Shown here: positions 44,800-56,935 of the stretch, in pieces
Layout: each line of letters opens with the position of its first letter
Position numbering within the stretch: position 1 is the first letter of the stretch
Assembly (NCBI GenBank): GCA_014706385.1
Contig: JACGZH010000003.1
Location: 1,443,501 to 1,507,500 of the forward strand
Length of the DNA stretch: 64,000 nt
Direction of reading: 5' to 3'
Origin: Phaffia rhodozyma
Lineage: Eukaryota > Basidiomycota > Tremellomycetes > Cystofilobasidiales > Mrakiaceae
Notes under the pieces: generated by a model
What the model was told of the DNA's origin: nothing
Database searches by the model: none
What the model saw: the letters and a program-made list of their open reading frames with translations, nothing else
Position numbers and translations under genes: made by a program

Positions 44800-45038
44800 T
44801 CAACTAGGGCATTTTCTAGGGGGCTCAAACCATTAAGCCTGTTCTCGAGCTGTGGGATTTGCAGGAGAGCGCTTCTGACACATGGCGCGCAGGTCCCCCG
44901 TTAGATGTATAGTATATTGTTACAGATAGAATTAAATAAAGGGGGCGTTTTTCTTTTCCAGGCCCTGCAAATCTTTGTTCCAGAACTCTTCGGTCGGTCG
45001 TTCGATAGCACGAGATGTGAAAACGTCACTTTGTTTCT

Positions 45039-45080
45039 TTTTTCTTTCTTTCTTTCTTTCTTTCTTTTTCTTTCTTTCCT
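45039..45080 (+). repeat. (CTTT)n microsatellite
   Basis: This is a run of CTTT units with minor interruptions in the intergenic region downstream of the ammonium transporter. It is simple sequence and not coding. Confidence 0.85.
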
Positions 45081-45412
45081 CTCTTCGTTCTCTTTCAGAC
45101 GATTCATCGGATAAAGTACATGGACATACAATTAGACAGCAAACAAATTGGCACCGGTAGACTGTCAGTGATTTACTCATAACCATACAATCGTGGCTTT
45201 TGTCGAGGAAAAAGTAAAGAGCGGCTGCCAAGTAGGCAGAAGAATGGACAAGGAATATTCGGATCACGCGTGAAGAAAGAAAAGATGAAGAAAAGACTGT
45301 TGAGAAAGACGGTGGGCATCTGTAGAATCTCTTGTACTGGCCCTCCTTTTTGTTTTGTTTAGGTTTGTTTTCGGATAGTCAGACTGCTTCATTCGGCTGA
45401 GAGAGCATCGTC

Positions 45413-48400
45413 TCACGGGCCAAGTCGGTTCATCTCCACGTTTTCCACAGGACCCTAGAAAGAAGAAAATTGACAAAAAGAAGAAAAAAGAAACGAACAT
45501 CAGCCATAAGTGCACCTGTTCTCCCCCTTTCTTGATCAGAGACTCACATTCGACTTTGTGCTTCTCGCTCGACTCTGACTCCTGAGCCTCAATTCTGAAC
45601 CCCTGCTCTGCAACCCGGCAGGTCTCGGCTCGAGATCCTTTCCCTCATCGGAAGAAGTGGCCTCGATGACGGTGCCGTGTTTCCTAAAATCTCGACCACG
45701 CCCCACCTTCTCTTCGTCTCCGTTCGCAAGCCCGTTTTCGTGCCTGGTGTCAAATCTAGGGTCGTTCGAGGGTGACCGGTGAATCGACCCGGATGGTCCT
45801 CTGTGGATCGAAGACGCTACTCGGGACAAAGCCTTGTGCGCGGCAACCGTCAGATCGGCGTCTCGACGGAAAGACACGTAGTCTTGAACGAACTGCGAAA
45901 AGAAAAAGGTGTGGGTAGTCCATATACACGTTAGATCACATATTCGCTTCCTTCTTCTCGTGTATCACCATCATCATCCTCATCTCTTTCTTCTTCTTGT
46001 TGTCAAAACATACCTCATCATGCTCGGTCTCGTCCATACCAAGGATCTCGGCCTGCTCAGAAGATCGGAAGTGAAGCCCAGGGATAAGGTTGATGACCTA
46101 AGGGTTGGAAGAAAGTTCATCAACCGTCCAGACAACCTTCATCGTAAGCGACACGATCGACCGACAACGGAAGCATGGCCCGGGTGGAAGAGGCTCTCCT
46201 CAGAGGCAAACTCACAAACATGATGGCAAGAGTGACAACGAAAGACCACCCGAAGCCGACAAGGACCCAAGCGACCTGAAGTCCAAGTTGTCGGAAATTT
46301 CCGTCCAACCAACCACCTAACGTTTGTACACGAAGAGAAAACATGATATCAGGTAAATATTTCTGCGCGGCCAAGAGTCCATCTCGGAGCAAGAAAATAG
46401 AAGAAGAACGAGCGGAACGCCGTAAAGAATGACTCACCGGCAATGCTTGAGTAACCATCCAACGCAGCAAATTTGGCCTCTGCAAAAATCCCGGTCATCA
46501 ACGTACCAATCGCACCGGAGAGAGCGTGGCCTTTGAGTATAGATTCAGTCAAGTCCTCGAGCTGGGAGTTAGTACATGTGCCGGCCTGAGAACGGCCGGA
46601 TGGGCATACGAGAAAAGATAAGGAAAAAAGGGAGGGGGGAATAAATCAAGACGAAGAAATCTTACATGCAAAGATGTCGAGCGCGTCATCCACTTTCATC
46701 ACTGTCTTTAGCCGAGTGGAAAGATTGGATAGAGCCGAGGCGACGAAACCAATAAGAAGCGCCGCTGGTGGACCGACAAAGCCGGCGGCGGGAGTGATCG
46801 CAACCAAACCACAAATCGCACCAGTGCAGAAACCAATGCAACTAGAGTAACAGAAATACACATATCAAAATCTGTTCCATTGGTTTCTTGATCGTCGAGT
46901 ATTATTCCATGTAATACACGCACCTCCATTTCCTTTCGAGTCTGTAGTCCATGGCAACCCAGGTAATGCCTCCAATACTACCCGCCAAGTTCGTTGTGTA
47001 GATCGCCATGGCCGCTCGGAGATTAGCCGCAAAAGTACTGCCTCCGTTGAATCCTACCAGTTGTTCACCCGTTACAATGAAGAGGGAAATTCAACCAAGT
47101 CGATCAGCCAACATGTTCCTGGCCGCAACAATGAACAAAAGCAAGACCAAAACGCACCAAGCCATCCTACCCATAGGAGCACCGTTCCCAACACGACATG
47201 TGATATGTTCTGTGGCTTGAACAAGGTCTCGCCCCCGCGTCGAGGACCAATGAAGAGAGAATAAGCGAGACCGGTTGTACCGGACGCAACCTCGATGGGT
47301 ATTCCTCCTGCATAGCTACAGAAAGATTATATTGAGTGAGAAAGTGGAAAATAGTCGTCAGCCGACAAAACCAGAAGATGAAACAGAAACAAGAAAAAGA
47401 AGAAGCCAAGAGAGACAGATAGTCGAGCTACATGGACCTACTCTAAAACGCCCCACTTGAATGCCCAGCCGTGCGAGCTCCAAACCCAGTGGGCCAGAGG
47501 GTCGTACACCAGAGTCGTCCACACAAAAGTGAAGACCATGGCGGGCAGGAACCTACCTCGCTCTGCGGCGGCGCCAAGGGCAAGCGCGGGAACGATGGCA
47601 GCAAAGAGGGATTGATAAAAGGCAAACACCTACACAAAACAATGCGGAAGAACGTATGGTGTGGAACACGATCAGGACGAGGCTATTGTTGACCGATGAA
47701 GGACATAGAAAAGGAAAGATACATACGATTTCCGGAATTTTGTTGTTGGCTTCGGGGACAGGAAGCTCCAAGACTTTCATGAAACTGAAATTTCATTTCG
47801 TCGAAAGTGGACCGTCGGAAAGAGAACGAAGATGACATGGTCATGCATGAGTCAGCCGGACGGCTCAGTCAAAGACAGTCGAAGAGAGACAACGAACGCA
47901 AAATTTCGGAGGTTCCCCCAGAAAAGGCCTCCAGTCTTAGAGAAGGTGAGGGAGTAACCCCAGAAGAACCACTGGAACGAAGTAACAGCGAGAGCTAGCC
48001 ATCATAAAGAAGTTAGCGACCTTGTGGGCGGCTGAAGGAACAGCGATACATGACTTACAAGAGATCGTTATGAATAACAGGCTGAGCGCATTTTTTCTTC
48101 TGACGAGTCCAGAATAGAGATAACCGAGTCTGAAGAAAGTACAATTGAAGTTCAACACATCGTACTAAACACGGTTGGACAAGGTGACGGAACCAGCGTT
48201 CTAATTACACAAGAGTCAAGTGGGAACACGTACCCAGGAATCATCATCCAGACGAGGGCTGAGCAGGTCATGACCCAAGCAATGTCTCCAGGGTCATACG
48301 ATGAGGCAACTCCATCGGTAGTAGCGATTAAGTCCTTAAACCATGATAGCCAAGGTTCACCGGTGCGATGCAGCCAAGATTCAGCTTTGTGAAGAAACAA

Positions 48401-48689
48401 TGTACAGCATAGGAAGGCACCCAGCGGAAAAAAACATGAGTGTAGAAACGAACAGTTCCACCGGCGTCGATCGACCCATCCGCACCAGAGATGATTCCGC
48501 TGGTTTCAAAAAGCAGACGAGTGTGCGACGATACGATCAAGTGGAAAGAGCGAATGTGTTAGAAAATGCATATGATGCTACAGCTATTTCAACTATGCCG
48601 AGGCGTATTGATCGACCTGCAACTTGTATTTGCAGAATCCTCGTTTCGCGCAAATCGAGTCAGAAGACGTACTAGGTGATGTTAGGCAT
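45413..48689 (-). CDS. Ammonium transporter of the Mep/Amt family, first twin-His replaced by Glu
   Basis: This is a plasma-membrane ammonium channel of the Amt/Mep/Rh family. The exons give YDPGDIAWVMTCSALVWMMIP, LGYLYSGLVRRKNALSLLFI, VFAFYQSLFAAIVPALALGA (then AAERGRF), YDPLAHWVWSSHGW, and, after a phase-checked join, GVLDYAGGIPIEVASG. In the last motif the first pore histidine of the twin-His pair is a glutamate. The second His is present in GHALSGAIGTLMTGIFAEA. A Glu at the first site is known from the yeast Mep1/Mep3 group, in contrast to the sensor-type Mep2. The cytoplasmic tail after LIPGLHFR-type residues is long and Ser/Arg-rich and finishes, by a phase-consistent last exon, at 45413. 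A 17-nt first coding exon (MPNITY, ATG 48689) joins GIISGADGSIDAGGT. The join after that is uncertain. Confidence 0.9.
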
Positions 48690-49624
48690 GACCAAAAAAT
48701 GTGAGGTTTTTTTCTTGAAGCAGACTAGAAGAAGAGGAGAAAGGTGGCAAGAGAGATATCGTCTCTATACAGAGAAGAGATCTAAGTTTCTACACAGAAA
48801 AGAAGAAGAAAAAGGTGCCCGAAGCGCTTTTTTTGATCGGAAGTATGTATACCCCGCTAAAGAAGAATGACGAAACCGGTCGGTAGATTTCGACAATAAG
48901 AACTTTGGCCGTCAGAGAAGTAAACTGCAACAGAGCTAGGGAATAACTCTGCTCTAGGACCGACTGAGATACATACCAGTGAGCACAGAGAGAAACCGGA
49001 TTTATGAGCACGATGAACAACACAGAGAGAGAAAGGAAAGAAGAATCGGATGGACGATGAGGACAGGACGAAACGAAGATGAGGAGAACGTAGGAAGAAC
49101 TGGCCGAGCTGGCCGAGGGTGTTTTTCTTTTCCATGTGCCCCTCTCGTCCAGTGCCTGTCACCCAAATGAGACTCACATACGCAGAGATCAAAAATCGCG
49201 TAGCGCAGTAAGCGCAGCAACACCTCAAGGCGCAGTTCAAGTATTTCGCCTTGCCAATTCAAATACGTTATCTCTGAACTTTGGCCTAATATCCGGATGG
49301 ATGGGTTTAGGAACGAGCAGCACAGGCACAAACATTCTAGGAACAACCCAGAGAATATTGAGAATTCAAATCTCCGTCTGGTCTTGGAGCCGGTCGTCTC
49401 TTTCTCTTCCTCTTTTGACACGTGCTAGAGGACACCAAGTGAGAAGGGCAAGTACAGAAAGGCCATCTGTTGTCTGTCGCTCTCAGAGAATCACCAAAAG
49501 ATGAAGCGGGATATACCTTCCTCAGTCACGAATCTCGATTAATGAGACAAATGACTTTGTATTGCAAATAACGATGTATATCAAGTTGGTATACCAAGAA
49601 ACTCTCTTGACGTCCCCTCCTCCC

Positions 49625-49661
<37 letters not shown>

Positions 49662-49665
49662 CCCT
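48690..49665 (-). promoter_or_regulatory. Upstream region of the ammonium transporter / TAF5 3' flank
   Basis: These 976 bp lie between tandem minus-strand genes. They are A/G-rich on the plus strand at 48720-48810 and 49010-49100. CACGTG occurs near 49417-49422. Nitrogen-regulated GATA sites would be expected for a Mep gene, but I did not find a clear cluster of them. The TAF5-proximal end is the AC repeat listed separately. Confidence 0.35.
49628..49659 (+). repeat. (AC)16 dinucleotide repeat
   Basis: Sixteen perfect AC units sit just beyond the TAF5 stop codon, in its presumed 3' UTR. A second, shorter CA run lies in the last TAF5 intron near 49798-49815. Confidence 0.97.
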
Positions 49666-52600
49666 TCAGTGTCGATCAAACGGACTATACACCCCTGCAA
49701 TCATACAAAGGTTCCGAGGGGTGAATTGAACATTGAGCACAGGTATTCTTTTCGTCGGATACGTTGACAGCAATGATCGACTAATACCGTTCATTCACAC
49801 GCACACACACACACGTCAGAAACAGAACGAACACAACAGGTAAGGGGAAAGGAAATGAATGATCAAACACGGTAAAGAACAAACCTGATATCCGGGATAC
49901 CCACCGGAGCTGCCTTTGCTGGCACCTTCAACCCGCCCATCGGAAGCTCACCCGCCCCATTCGAGGTCACAGTGGCAGCCGGAACAAGCGCTGGCTGGTG
50001 AACGATTTGCTCGGCCTCCACAGCCGAACTCTTCACGTCCCATACTCGAACAGAGCAATCCGCGCTACCAGAAACGAGAAGCGACGACTCAGCCGAGAAC
50101 GAGAGCGAGTGAATCGACGAGCTATGTCCCGTCATCTTTTTAATCAGCCTAGACGAGCCGAGATCCCAAATGTTGATTGCATAGTCCTCGGCTATCATTG
50201 CGTCCCCCAAAAATATGACCACAGACTTTGAGCACGCATCCGAGTTGTCAGTTCCGTACCCAGATTGAAAAAACTTACCTGCACTTGCCAAATACCTGCC
50301 ATCCGGACTGATCGCCAAAGACGAGATACCATTGTCGTGGTGACCCACAAACAATCGGACGCAGGCTCCCCGCTGGACATCCCACAATCTACATGTTCGA
50401 TCGCTCGACCCAGTCGCCAGATATAGCGAGTTAGGATGGAACTTGATACACTGTGTACAGAAAAACAAACAATAAATCGATTAGATACCCTATTCATTCT
50501 ATTTGAGTATCCAGCTCGGTTGTACTTTTCCGCCTTTGCACGAAACGCTTGGAATACCAATACAGGAGTCGGAGAAAACGTACATCTACATCCCCCAAAT
50601 GGCCCACATACATTCTCAGAGCCGAGATTCGGTCCGTACTCCACAATCTGGCAGTCCGATCCCGACTTCCAGTTGCAAAGTACGCACCCATCGGTCCCCA
50701 CTCAACATCCCATACTGGCTCGTTGTGGCCTTTGTAGGCGACAAGGGAAGAGTAAGTATCCAGTGACCAGAGGCGAACCGTGCCGTCCTTCGAGGATGAG
50801 AGCAAATGTCGAGGTGGCGCGGCAGAGCCGTTGATCGGGGAGAATGATAAAGAATACACCGGGCCAGAGTGACCGATGAGCTTCCGCATCGCCAACCCAC
50901 CTTTCTCCCGATTCTTCCGAAGGAAAGACGCTAACAAACAGGAAAGCGAACAAAAAAACACAGCATAAGACAGATCAAGCACGAAGAGACGAACAACCAG
51001 TTTTGTTAACACATGCCGATATTTCCTTGATGAAGAAAACAGAGCGAAAAACAATTCCTCAACCCAGCACTCACCATCTGTTGACGTTCCCACATCAAGA
51101 TCATTTCTCAGCCCTCTTAGCTTCTCTCCTTTCAAGCTCCACAGTCTGACACAGCTTTCTTCGCTCCCCGCCGCCAGAAGACTGCTGTCTGCCGAGAAGG
51201 CTGTGCTGGTGATCCCCTCACCAGAGTCATGAAATGTATAGGCGCAGATACTTGGTAAAACTACTCGACCTTCTACCTCTGGTCCTTCCCATTTCGCATC
51301 AGCCGTCCCAACAGCAGTAGCTAATGTCGGACCAGCAGAAGCGGACCCCGTAGTCGAAGAGTTTAATGGACCAAGACGGATCCGTTTTCGAGAATCCAGC
51401 ACTTTTTCAACTTCTCGCTTAACGTCGAAAGTCCGGAAATTGACAGGAAGGGGAAGCAGATCATCATCTTTCGGAATCAAGAGTCCCTCAGTATCAGGCT
51501 CCTTATCTTTCGCACCCAAACCCACAGATGTGGACGCGTTCCCGCCAGAGGTTCCCGCACCGGGAGCGGTCGTGACAACAGGGACCGCAGGATTTGACGC
51601 GTTTCCAGACGTTGTAGCCGCTCCGGAAGTTGCGTTTTCTGCGGCTGGTAAATCCACGTCCATGCCATTCGACTCCTTTTTTGCTTCCTTCAAACGTGAT
51701 TCTTCTTCGGCCTCCTCGATCTTGATCACCTTCCTCACCTCTTCCGCCAGTTTCTCTCCAAGAGCAGGAAATCCAAGTTTAAGAGGCGCTTGAGATGCGT
51801 TGAATGTCGCCGGAGACGGCCGAACGGCTTGTTGGGGTTGCTGACTAGTTCCATTTGCCGAAGTAGACTTTGGAGACTGGTGCGCTGGGATGTGAGCCGA
51901 AAGTAGCCCAGTCTCCGTGAGCAAAGCCATCGGAGAGATTGGCTGGGTACTGGGGGAAACTGAGAGACACCGAGCAGATTGAAGAGAGAAACGATTTGAC
52001 AGGATAACGTGAGAACCAAGATGCGACATGGTTATTCTGTTTTCAAATAGTTAAATGCTGAGAGACTTACCATCGACCTGTACGCGTTCGTTAATCACTC
52101 CTCTGACGCTTTCTTTGCCTCTCTCCTTCCTCCCTCCAGTGTCCCACTCACCCTCAACTCCGCCACTACTGAGCCAGCCTACCAGCAATCCAAATCCACC
52201 TTTGCTCATACGAAGCACATACTTTTCACTACGAAATCGACGCGCTAAAGGAGATGCCGAGATATGAGCTGAGGAAGATATTGCGGAAAGGGTGGAGATG
52301 GTGGATGCATGCAAAGGTTTATGCGATGGGGCATGCTTGGCAAAGAACTCCCGAGCTGGAAATCCCAGAGCGAAGAAGGAAGCCTGCAGCATCAGTTTTG
52401 AACACAGTGGCCTCGCACATCGGAATATCAATATACTTACCAGCTTGTGAAAAGCCTGTGATTAAGAGATCAAAGAACGTGTGCACAAACACTGGAAACA
52501 GCAGAGGTCTCAACTCGGCCTGAGAAGCAAGATAGAAGGGATACGATGTGATGATCTTAGTTGACCGCTTTTCTACTCATGTGTCAAGATTGAAGAATTT

Positions 52601-53483
52601 AGAACAAAGTTGAGGAGATGAAACGAACCTTCCAACCTTCCAACCCACTTTCTACCCAAGCTCTCAGCCCATCATATCCGGCAATCCTCTCCCCAGGCTC
52701 CAACACTCTGATAGCGTTTGCAGCTATCGGTCCGTTCAGTATTCGTCCCGCCCTCTCCTTGTCCTCCTTCTCCTTTCGTTCTCTCTCGAGAGTGGCAGCC
52801 GGCGGTGTCAAACCCAGTGTCGTCAATGCCGAACTCGGCAAATGCTGGAGCATCACATCAAATAGTTGGCTCGATATCACAGGCGGAGGCGTGCCGGATC
52901 TGCCTTGCGGACCATTTCCACCACCAGGTGTCGGAGGCCGACCTGATGGACCTCCGTTCAGATTGTTTCGTTGGATTAGATTTGGCAAGTTGGTCGTGTT
53001 GGATTTATTTAGAGGAGTCGAGCCAGCCGTAGGTGTACCCATTGGACCGGAATGATTGATCGGTCTGGATCCAGGAGCGCCAGCTATGCCTCCCGGAGGT
53101 GGAGGTGCACTTCCTGTTCCGAAGGATCCACCTCCAGTTGAAGACGTGACAGAGGTGGCAGCGTTGATAGAAGAATTATTTGTTGGGTTGGATGTCGAAG
53201 AAGAGGCAACAGCAGAGGCAGCGGTTGAACCAGATGCCGAACTTGTTGTACCTGCAATTTCCTTTCGAAGCATTTCTTCGGCCAAATGGTAGCCTCTCTT
53301 TCTCAAAAAAGAAAGCACGACTTCATTATACGCTGGATCGGTCTCGGGTAATCGAGGTGAGGGTGCCGAAGGCGGGGGCTGGGGGGCTGTCGCGTTGGTA
53401 GGTGCAGAGGGATTGATGGCGGTCGCCGGCCGAGCTGTTGGTGCTGGGAGAGGCGTTGGAGCCGGTGCCAATGGTGGTGCCAT
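49666..53483 (-). CDS. TAF5: TAF5, TFIID/SAGA WD40 subunit
   Basis: This is a scaffold subunit of TFIID and SAGA. ATG 53483 opens a Pro/Ala-rich region, then a LisH-type helix pair ([20 protein letters not shown]). The NTD2 domain is spread over short exons: [35 protein letters not shown], and the exons at about 52350-52050. The WD40 propeller begins with [20 protein letters not shown] and has further blades with [90 protein letters not shown] and [16 protein letters not shown]. The last exon ends [20 protein letters not shown] with the stop at 49666; TPRNL...AGVY is the standard C-terminus of TAF5. The total is about 1,000 residues. The linker exon around 51090-52030 is Ser/Thr/Asn/Gly-rich. 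Confidence 0.94.
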
Positions 53484-53820
53484 ATTGGTAGGTAGCGTCC
53501 GATATCTTTATAGTAAAGAGTCGGATTAGATCTCTCAAAGAGATGGATGAAGATTACCAGACGAGACTGATGATGTGAACGTGAGCGAAAGAAAGAGAAA
53601 GAGGGATGGCTAAAGGAGAAACCTACAAAGAACTCAGTCTATAGAAACTACAAAAGACGCGTGAATTTCCTAATCAAAGTTGCCCAAACTGACTAATCGA
53701 CTCTCACTCGATCAGTCAACATACCTTCCTCCCTATCGAGACGGCACCTCATCCCAACCATCCATTCACTCATCTCCCAATTGATACCGTACAACGCGCT
53801 CGCTTATCCCTTTGGGTAGG
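53484..53820. promoter_or_regulatory. Divergent promoter, TAF5 / SLD3
   Basis: This is a 337-bp head-to-head region between a general transcription factor gene and a replication-initiation gene. I saw no clear operator; an ACGCGT-like MluI box is absent except for ACGCGTGA near 53656-53663, which may be relevant to cell-cycle control of SLD3. Confidence 0.4.
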
Positions 53821-56557
53821 ATGAGAATCATCGAACGGAGCCAGCAGTCCCACAACTCAAACTCATCCATAGTCGATCCTGATGTCTTTTCAACAGCGTT
53901 CTCGACATCAGCCTTAGAGGCACGGTTCGGCAATATAACATCTAAACCATCACCTGTCAAACGTCTATCTGAGCAATCGGGAACAGATCATCTTTGGGAG
54001 CTCGATACAGATCCGGTGATTCAATGGCCAGAAAAACTGAAAGATCAGACCACAATCGCGTTCGAATTTGGAGGCAAAGGATGGGGAGACTTGAAAACGG
54101 CCGAGTGAGTATCTTACTTCATTCAATATCGTTTAGCTATTCATACGTTGTTGTTGAGCCTATTCACATTGTTGAGACTGATAAACCAATATTCTTACAG
54201 TGGAGATGAGAAACATTCGGATGAATTATCTGACTGGTGTCTGTCACATTATAGAGAGGCTCTCTATATGCCTGAGGTATGTATCATCTCCTGTTCCAAT
54301 GTTGTTCGTACATGTCCGGGACTGATCGATTCATGACCTCATCGCTAGATGATATATTCTCTATCTTCCATCATTCCTACACTTCAACATCTTGTTCCTG
54401 CTGTCGCTTCAAAAACCTCGACCGAGTCCTGCAGAAATGTATCATCGCCCTTGTCTGCGCTTGTGCGAACAATTCCGGACTTGAGCCAAAAATACAAACG
54501 AATACTTCCTCCACTGCTTCCCTCTCTAGTCAACCCTTCTTCGAAAATACCGCATGGAGAGAGCGGCTTAGGAATGAAAGAATGGAGCGCTCTGAAATCT
54601 GGATTCGGTCTGTTCCTTGGCTCTCAAGGTGAAAAAGAGAAGGAGAGTCGAAGAAGAAAAGAAAAGGAGAAAGACGTCGAAGAGGGTGAGAAGGAAATGG
54701 ACCACAAGGAAGAAGAGGAGGAGGAAGAGAGAAGACGAATAGAAAGGGAGAAGGAGGAGAGGTGGATCGAGAAGGGGAAAAAATGGCTGGAAAGACTGGA
54801 AAGGAGAGAGTATGTTTTGACCCCATACAGTCTGAAGCCATGTATCAGGTCCTGATCAACAGCCTCTCTCTCTTCGTCCTCTATCAGGACTCTCCTACAA
54901 ATTCTTGTTCATCTTCTTCTCCTTCCTCTTCCAAGCTCTCCACCCCCTCCTATATGTAATCAAACAGAACCGCATAACGATCAGTCTGGTTCACGCTCAA
55001 AACCAAAAAAGCGCTCTCGCTCCGATCCCAAATCATCAAGGCTCTCGTCCAAGAAAGTAGATCCCATTTCCAAGTCTTTGGACCAACTTACCGATCGATT
55101 AAGTGTTTGGCAAGCGCTTGACTCTCTAGGTGTTGAAGAAGCAGGGACTGGAGAAGCTGAGAAAGACCGGCAGCAAGATGTGAGAAAAGTGAAAGAGGAT
55201 CCTCAAATGAAGGGAAGAGAAGTCAAGGAAGAGAGAGATTGGATCAGGATTTTTTGGGAGGACGTCGTGGAGAAGTAGTGAGACTTCAGTTTGACATCGT
55301 TAAGATCGACAAAAGCTGAGACTCTCTGGTTTTCTGTTTTTTGTTCTTCTTTCTCCTTTCTTCTGGGTGTATTCTAGCTTCTCTCAAACCCATAATTATA
55401 TCATTCCTCTTCTCCGTTCGAAACTCAGTTTTCCTCCTCTGGCAAAAACAGATCTATCGCGGCCGAAATTCCTGCCTCAACCTGCCACGACGAGTATGGA
55501 TTGTATAATACCCTCCTCTAGAAGTAATAAGTCTTCATCTGTAGCACTCGCTTCTAGTTCTTCTGCAGAATTAATCCTTACCGGGGATGGTTCGACTTTG
55601 GTAACTGGAAAATCTCGCACAAAACCGTTAGCACGGCAACTGCCCTCGAGCGCCAACGCCAGTGTTCGTTTGGATCTTGCGCGATCAAAATTCCCTCTCC
55701 GCTCTTCCGCCTCAATTTCTCTATCTTCTTCAACCAATTCCAGTCAACACCTCACTCAAGACTCTCTTCCCAGACGCACGCATTCATCTTCTCACAATAC
55801 TCTGGGTTTGACCCGGTCTGCCTCCAACATCTCTCTTTCATCCTCGTTGTCTTCCACATCGGCATCATTCGGTCCTCGTGCAGGCTTCGTTCGGTCAGGT
55901 TCAACCTCATCTACAACAGGCGCTATGAATAGTTCAGTGAGCAGAGCAAATAGCGTCGGACCCGAGACTAAGGCAGAGAAATTGATGAGACGTAGTGTTA
56001 GTTTCTCGAGAGGCGTATCTGTTGGAAGAAAAGGTAGTAGTGACGCTGAAATGGGAACAGGGATAGGATCTGGTGACAAGGTCGAGGTAAATGGGAAGAA
56101 GAAGATGGAGAGAACAAATTCGGTCGGAGGCAGGACGCTGATGGCTTCAACTTCCTTCAGCTCGTCTACGTCTACGCTTCCCTCCCGTTCCGGTCCCTCA
56201 CTCAATGCCTCTTTCAATCAAGGAAATAGCCAGTCGCAGTCTCAGCCGCAAACTCTTGTTCCTGCAACGCCCACAAAACCTGTTGCTTCGGCGTCTCATT
56301 CAGCTCACAGCCTGACTCAGCCTTCATCTCAGCCAACGTTCGCTCCAGACTCCCCAGAATTTATGGGAGAGACCCCGCCTCGGCATGTGCGTTCTTCCGG
56401 CCTCATCCCAGAATTCCAACATGGACAGGCAAGGTTCGGAGGAAAAGGATTGTTTGGAGGGATTGTTGTTGGTGTTCCCGATGAAGAAGAAGACGAAGGA
56501 GGAGGAGGCATGATGGATCTGTTTGTGATAGGAACGGATGATGAGGGAGATATTTAG
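53821..56557 (+). CDS. SLD3: Sld3/Treslin-type replication initiation factor
   Basis: Sld3 brings Cdc45 to loaded MCM helicases and, when phosphorylated by CDK, binds Dpb11. The protein is rapidly evolving, so recognition rests on its central block. One exon ends WLERLERRE. After a 77-nt intron (about 54812-54888) the next reads TLLQILVHLLLLPLP. Further on, LDQLTDRLSVWQALDSLG and DWIRIFWEDVVEKYF join, across an intron, to SQTHNYIIPLLRSKLSFPP. This order (ERRE, Leu-rich helix, LSVWQ, EDVVE, LLRSKLFP) is the Sld3 domain. The C-terminal 350 residues are Ser-rich and hold two full CDK consensus sites: Thr-Pro-Thr-Lys at about 56267 and Thr-Pro-Pro-Arg at about 56372. A highly charged Glu/Lys segment precedes the core. 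Start ATG 53821; stop 56557. Confidence 0.83.
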
Positions 56558-56935
56558 TGTCACCAAGGCGCAAGTGAAGCCAACAATATACATGGCTCGA
56601 ATATGTTTAACAGCTTTGATTCTCTCATGTTCTAGGTATCTTTATTACAAAGCGGTGTTTCCTGTCGTTCAAGATATACAGACACGATGCGATAAGTGCT
56701 TTGATTGTATAGAAGAGGATTTGTTGACAGGTCCGGATGAGATTCAGGGGTCCAAACAGCTGCGCGGTGTGCCTGAGCTCAAACCTCGAGCCCCTTTTTT
56801 CCTATTTCAGCTGGCCATCTCACCTTGTCCTCGAGTCGATTCTGTCCTGACTACCAACTCCCAACTCAATCCCATACACCCCTCTTTCGCCTTTCATACC
56901 TCAATCAACCTTTCTCTCAGCTCTTTAATAGCGAT
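56558..56935. promoter_or_regulatory. SLD3 3' flank and septin promoter
   Basis: This 378-bp spacer lies between tandem plus-strand genes. It is C/T-rich just before the septin start (56870-56930). No distinct element was recognised. Confidence 0.3.

Larger units (their letters stand above)
44274..45412 (-). promoter_or_regulatory. Upstream region of membrane protein B / 3' flank of the ammonium transporter
   Basis: These 1139 bp are rich in simple sequence: a purine run (44330-44400), GAGAGG-type repeats (44538-44580), a 38-nt perfectly alternating purine-pyrimidine tract (44762-44799) and CTTT repeats (about 45039-45080). No gene was supported. Open frames here are by-products of the repeats. 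Confidence 0.45.

Noticed and set aside
54349..54960. Apparent end of the SLD3 frame at a stop near 54853
   Set aside because: A 77-nt intron with a GTATGT donor and a CAG acceptor restores the conserved ERRE–TLLQIL junction.
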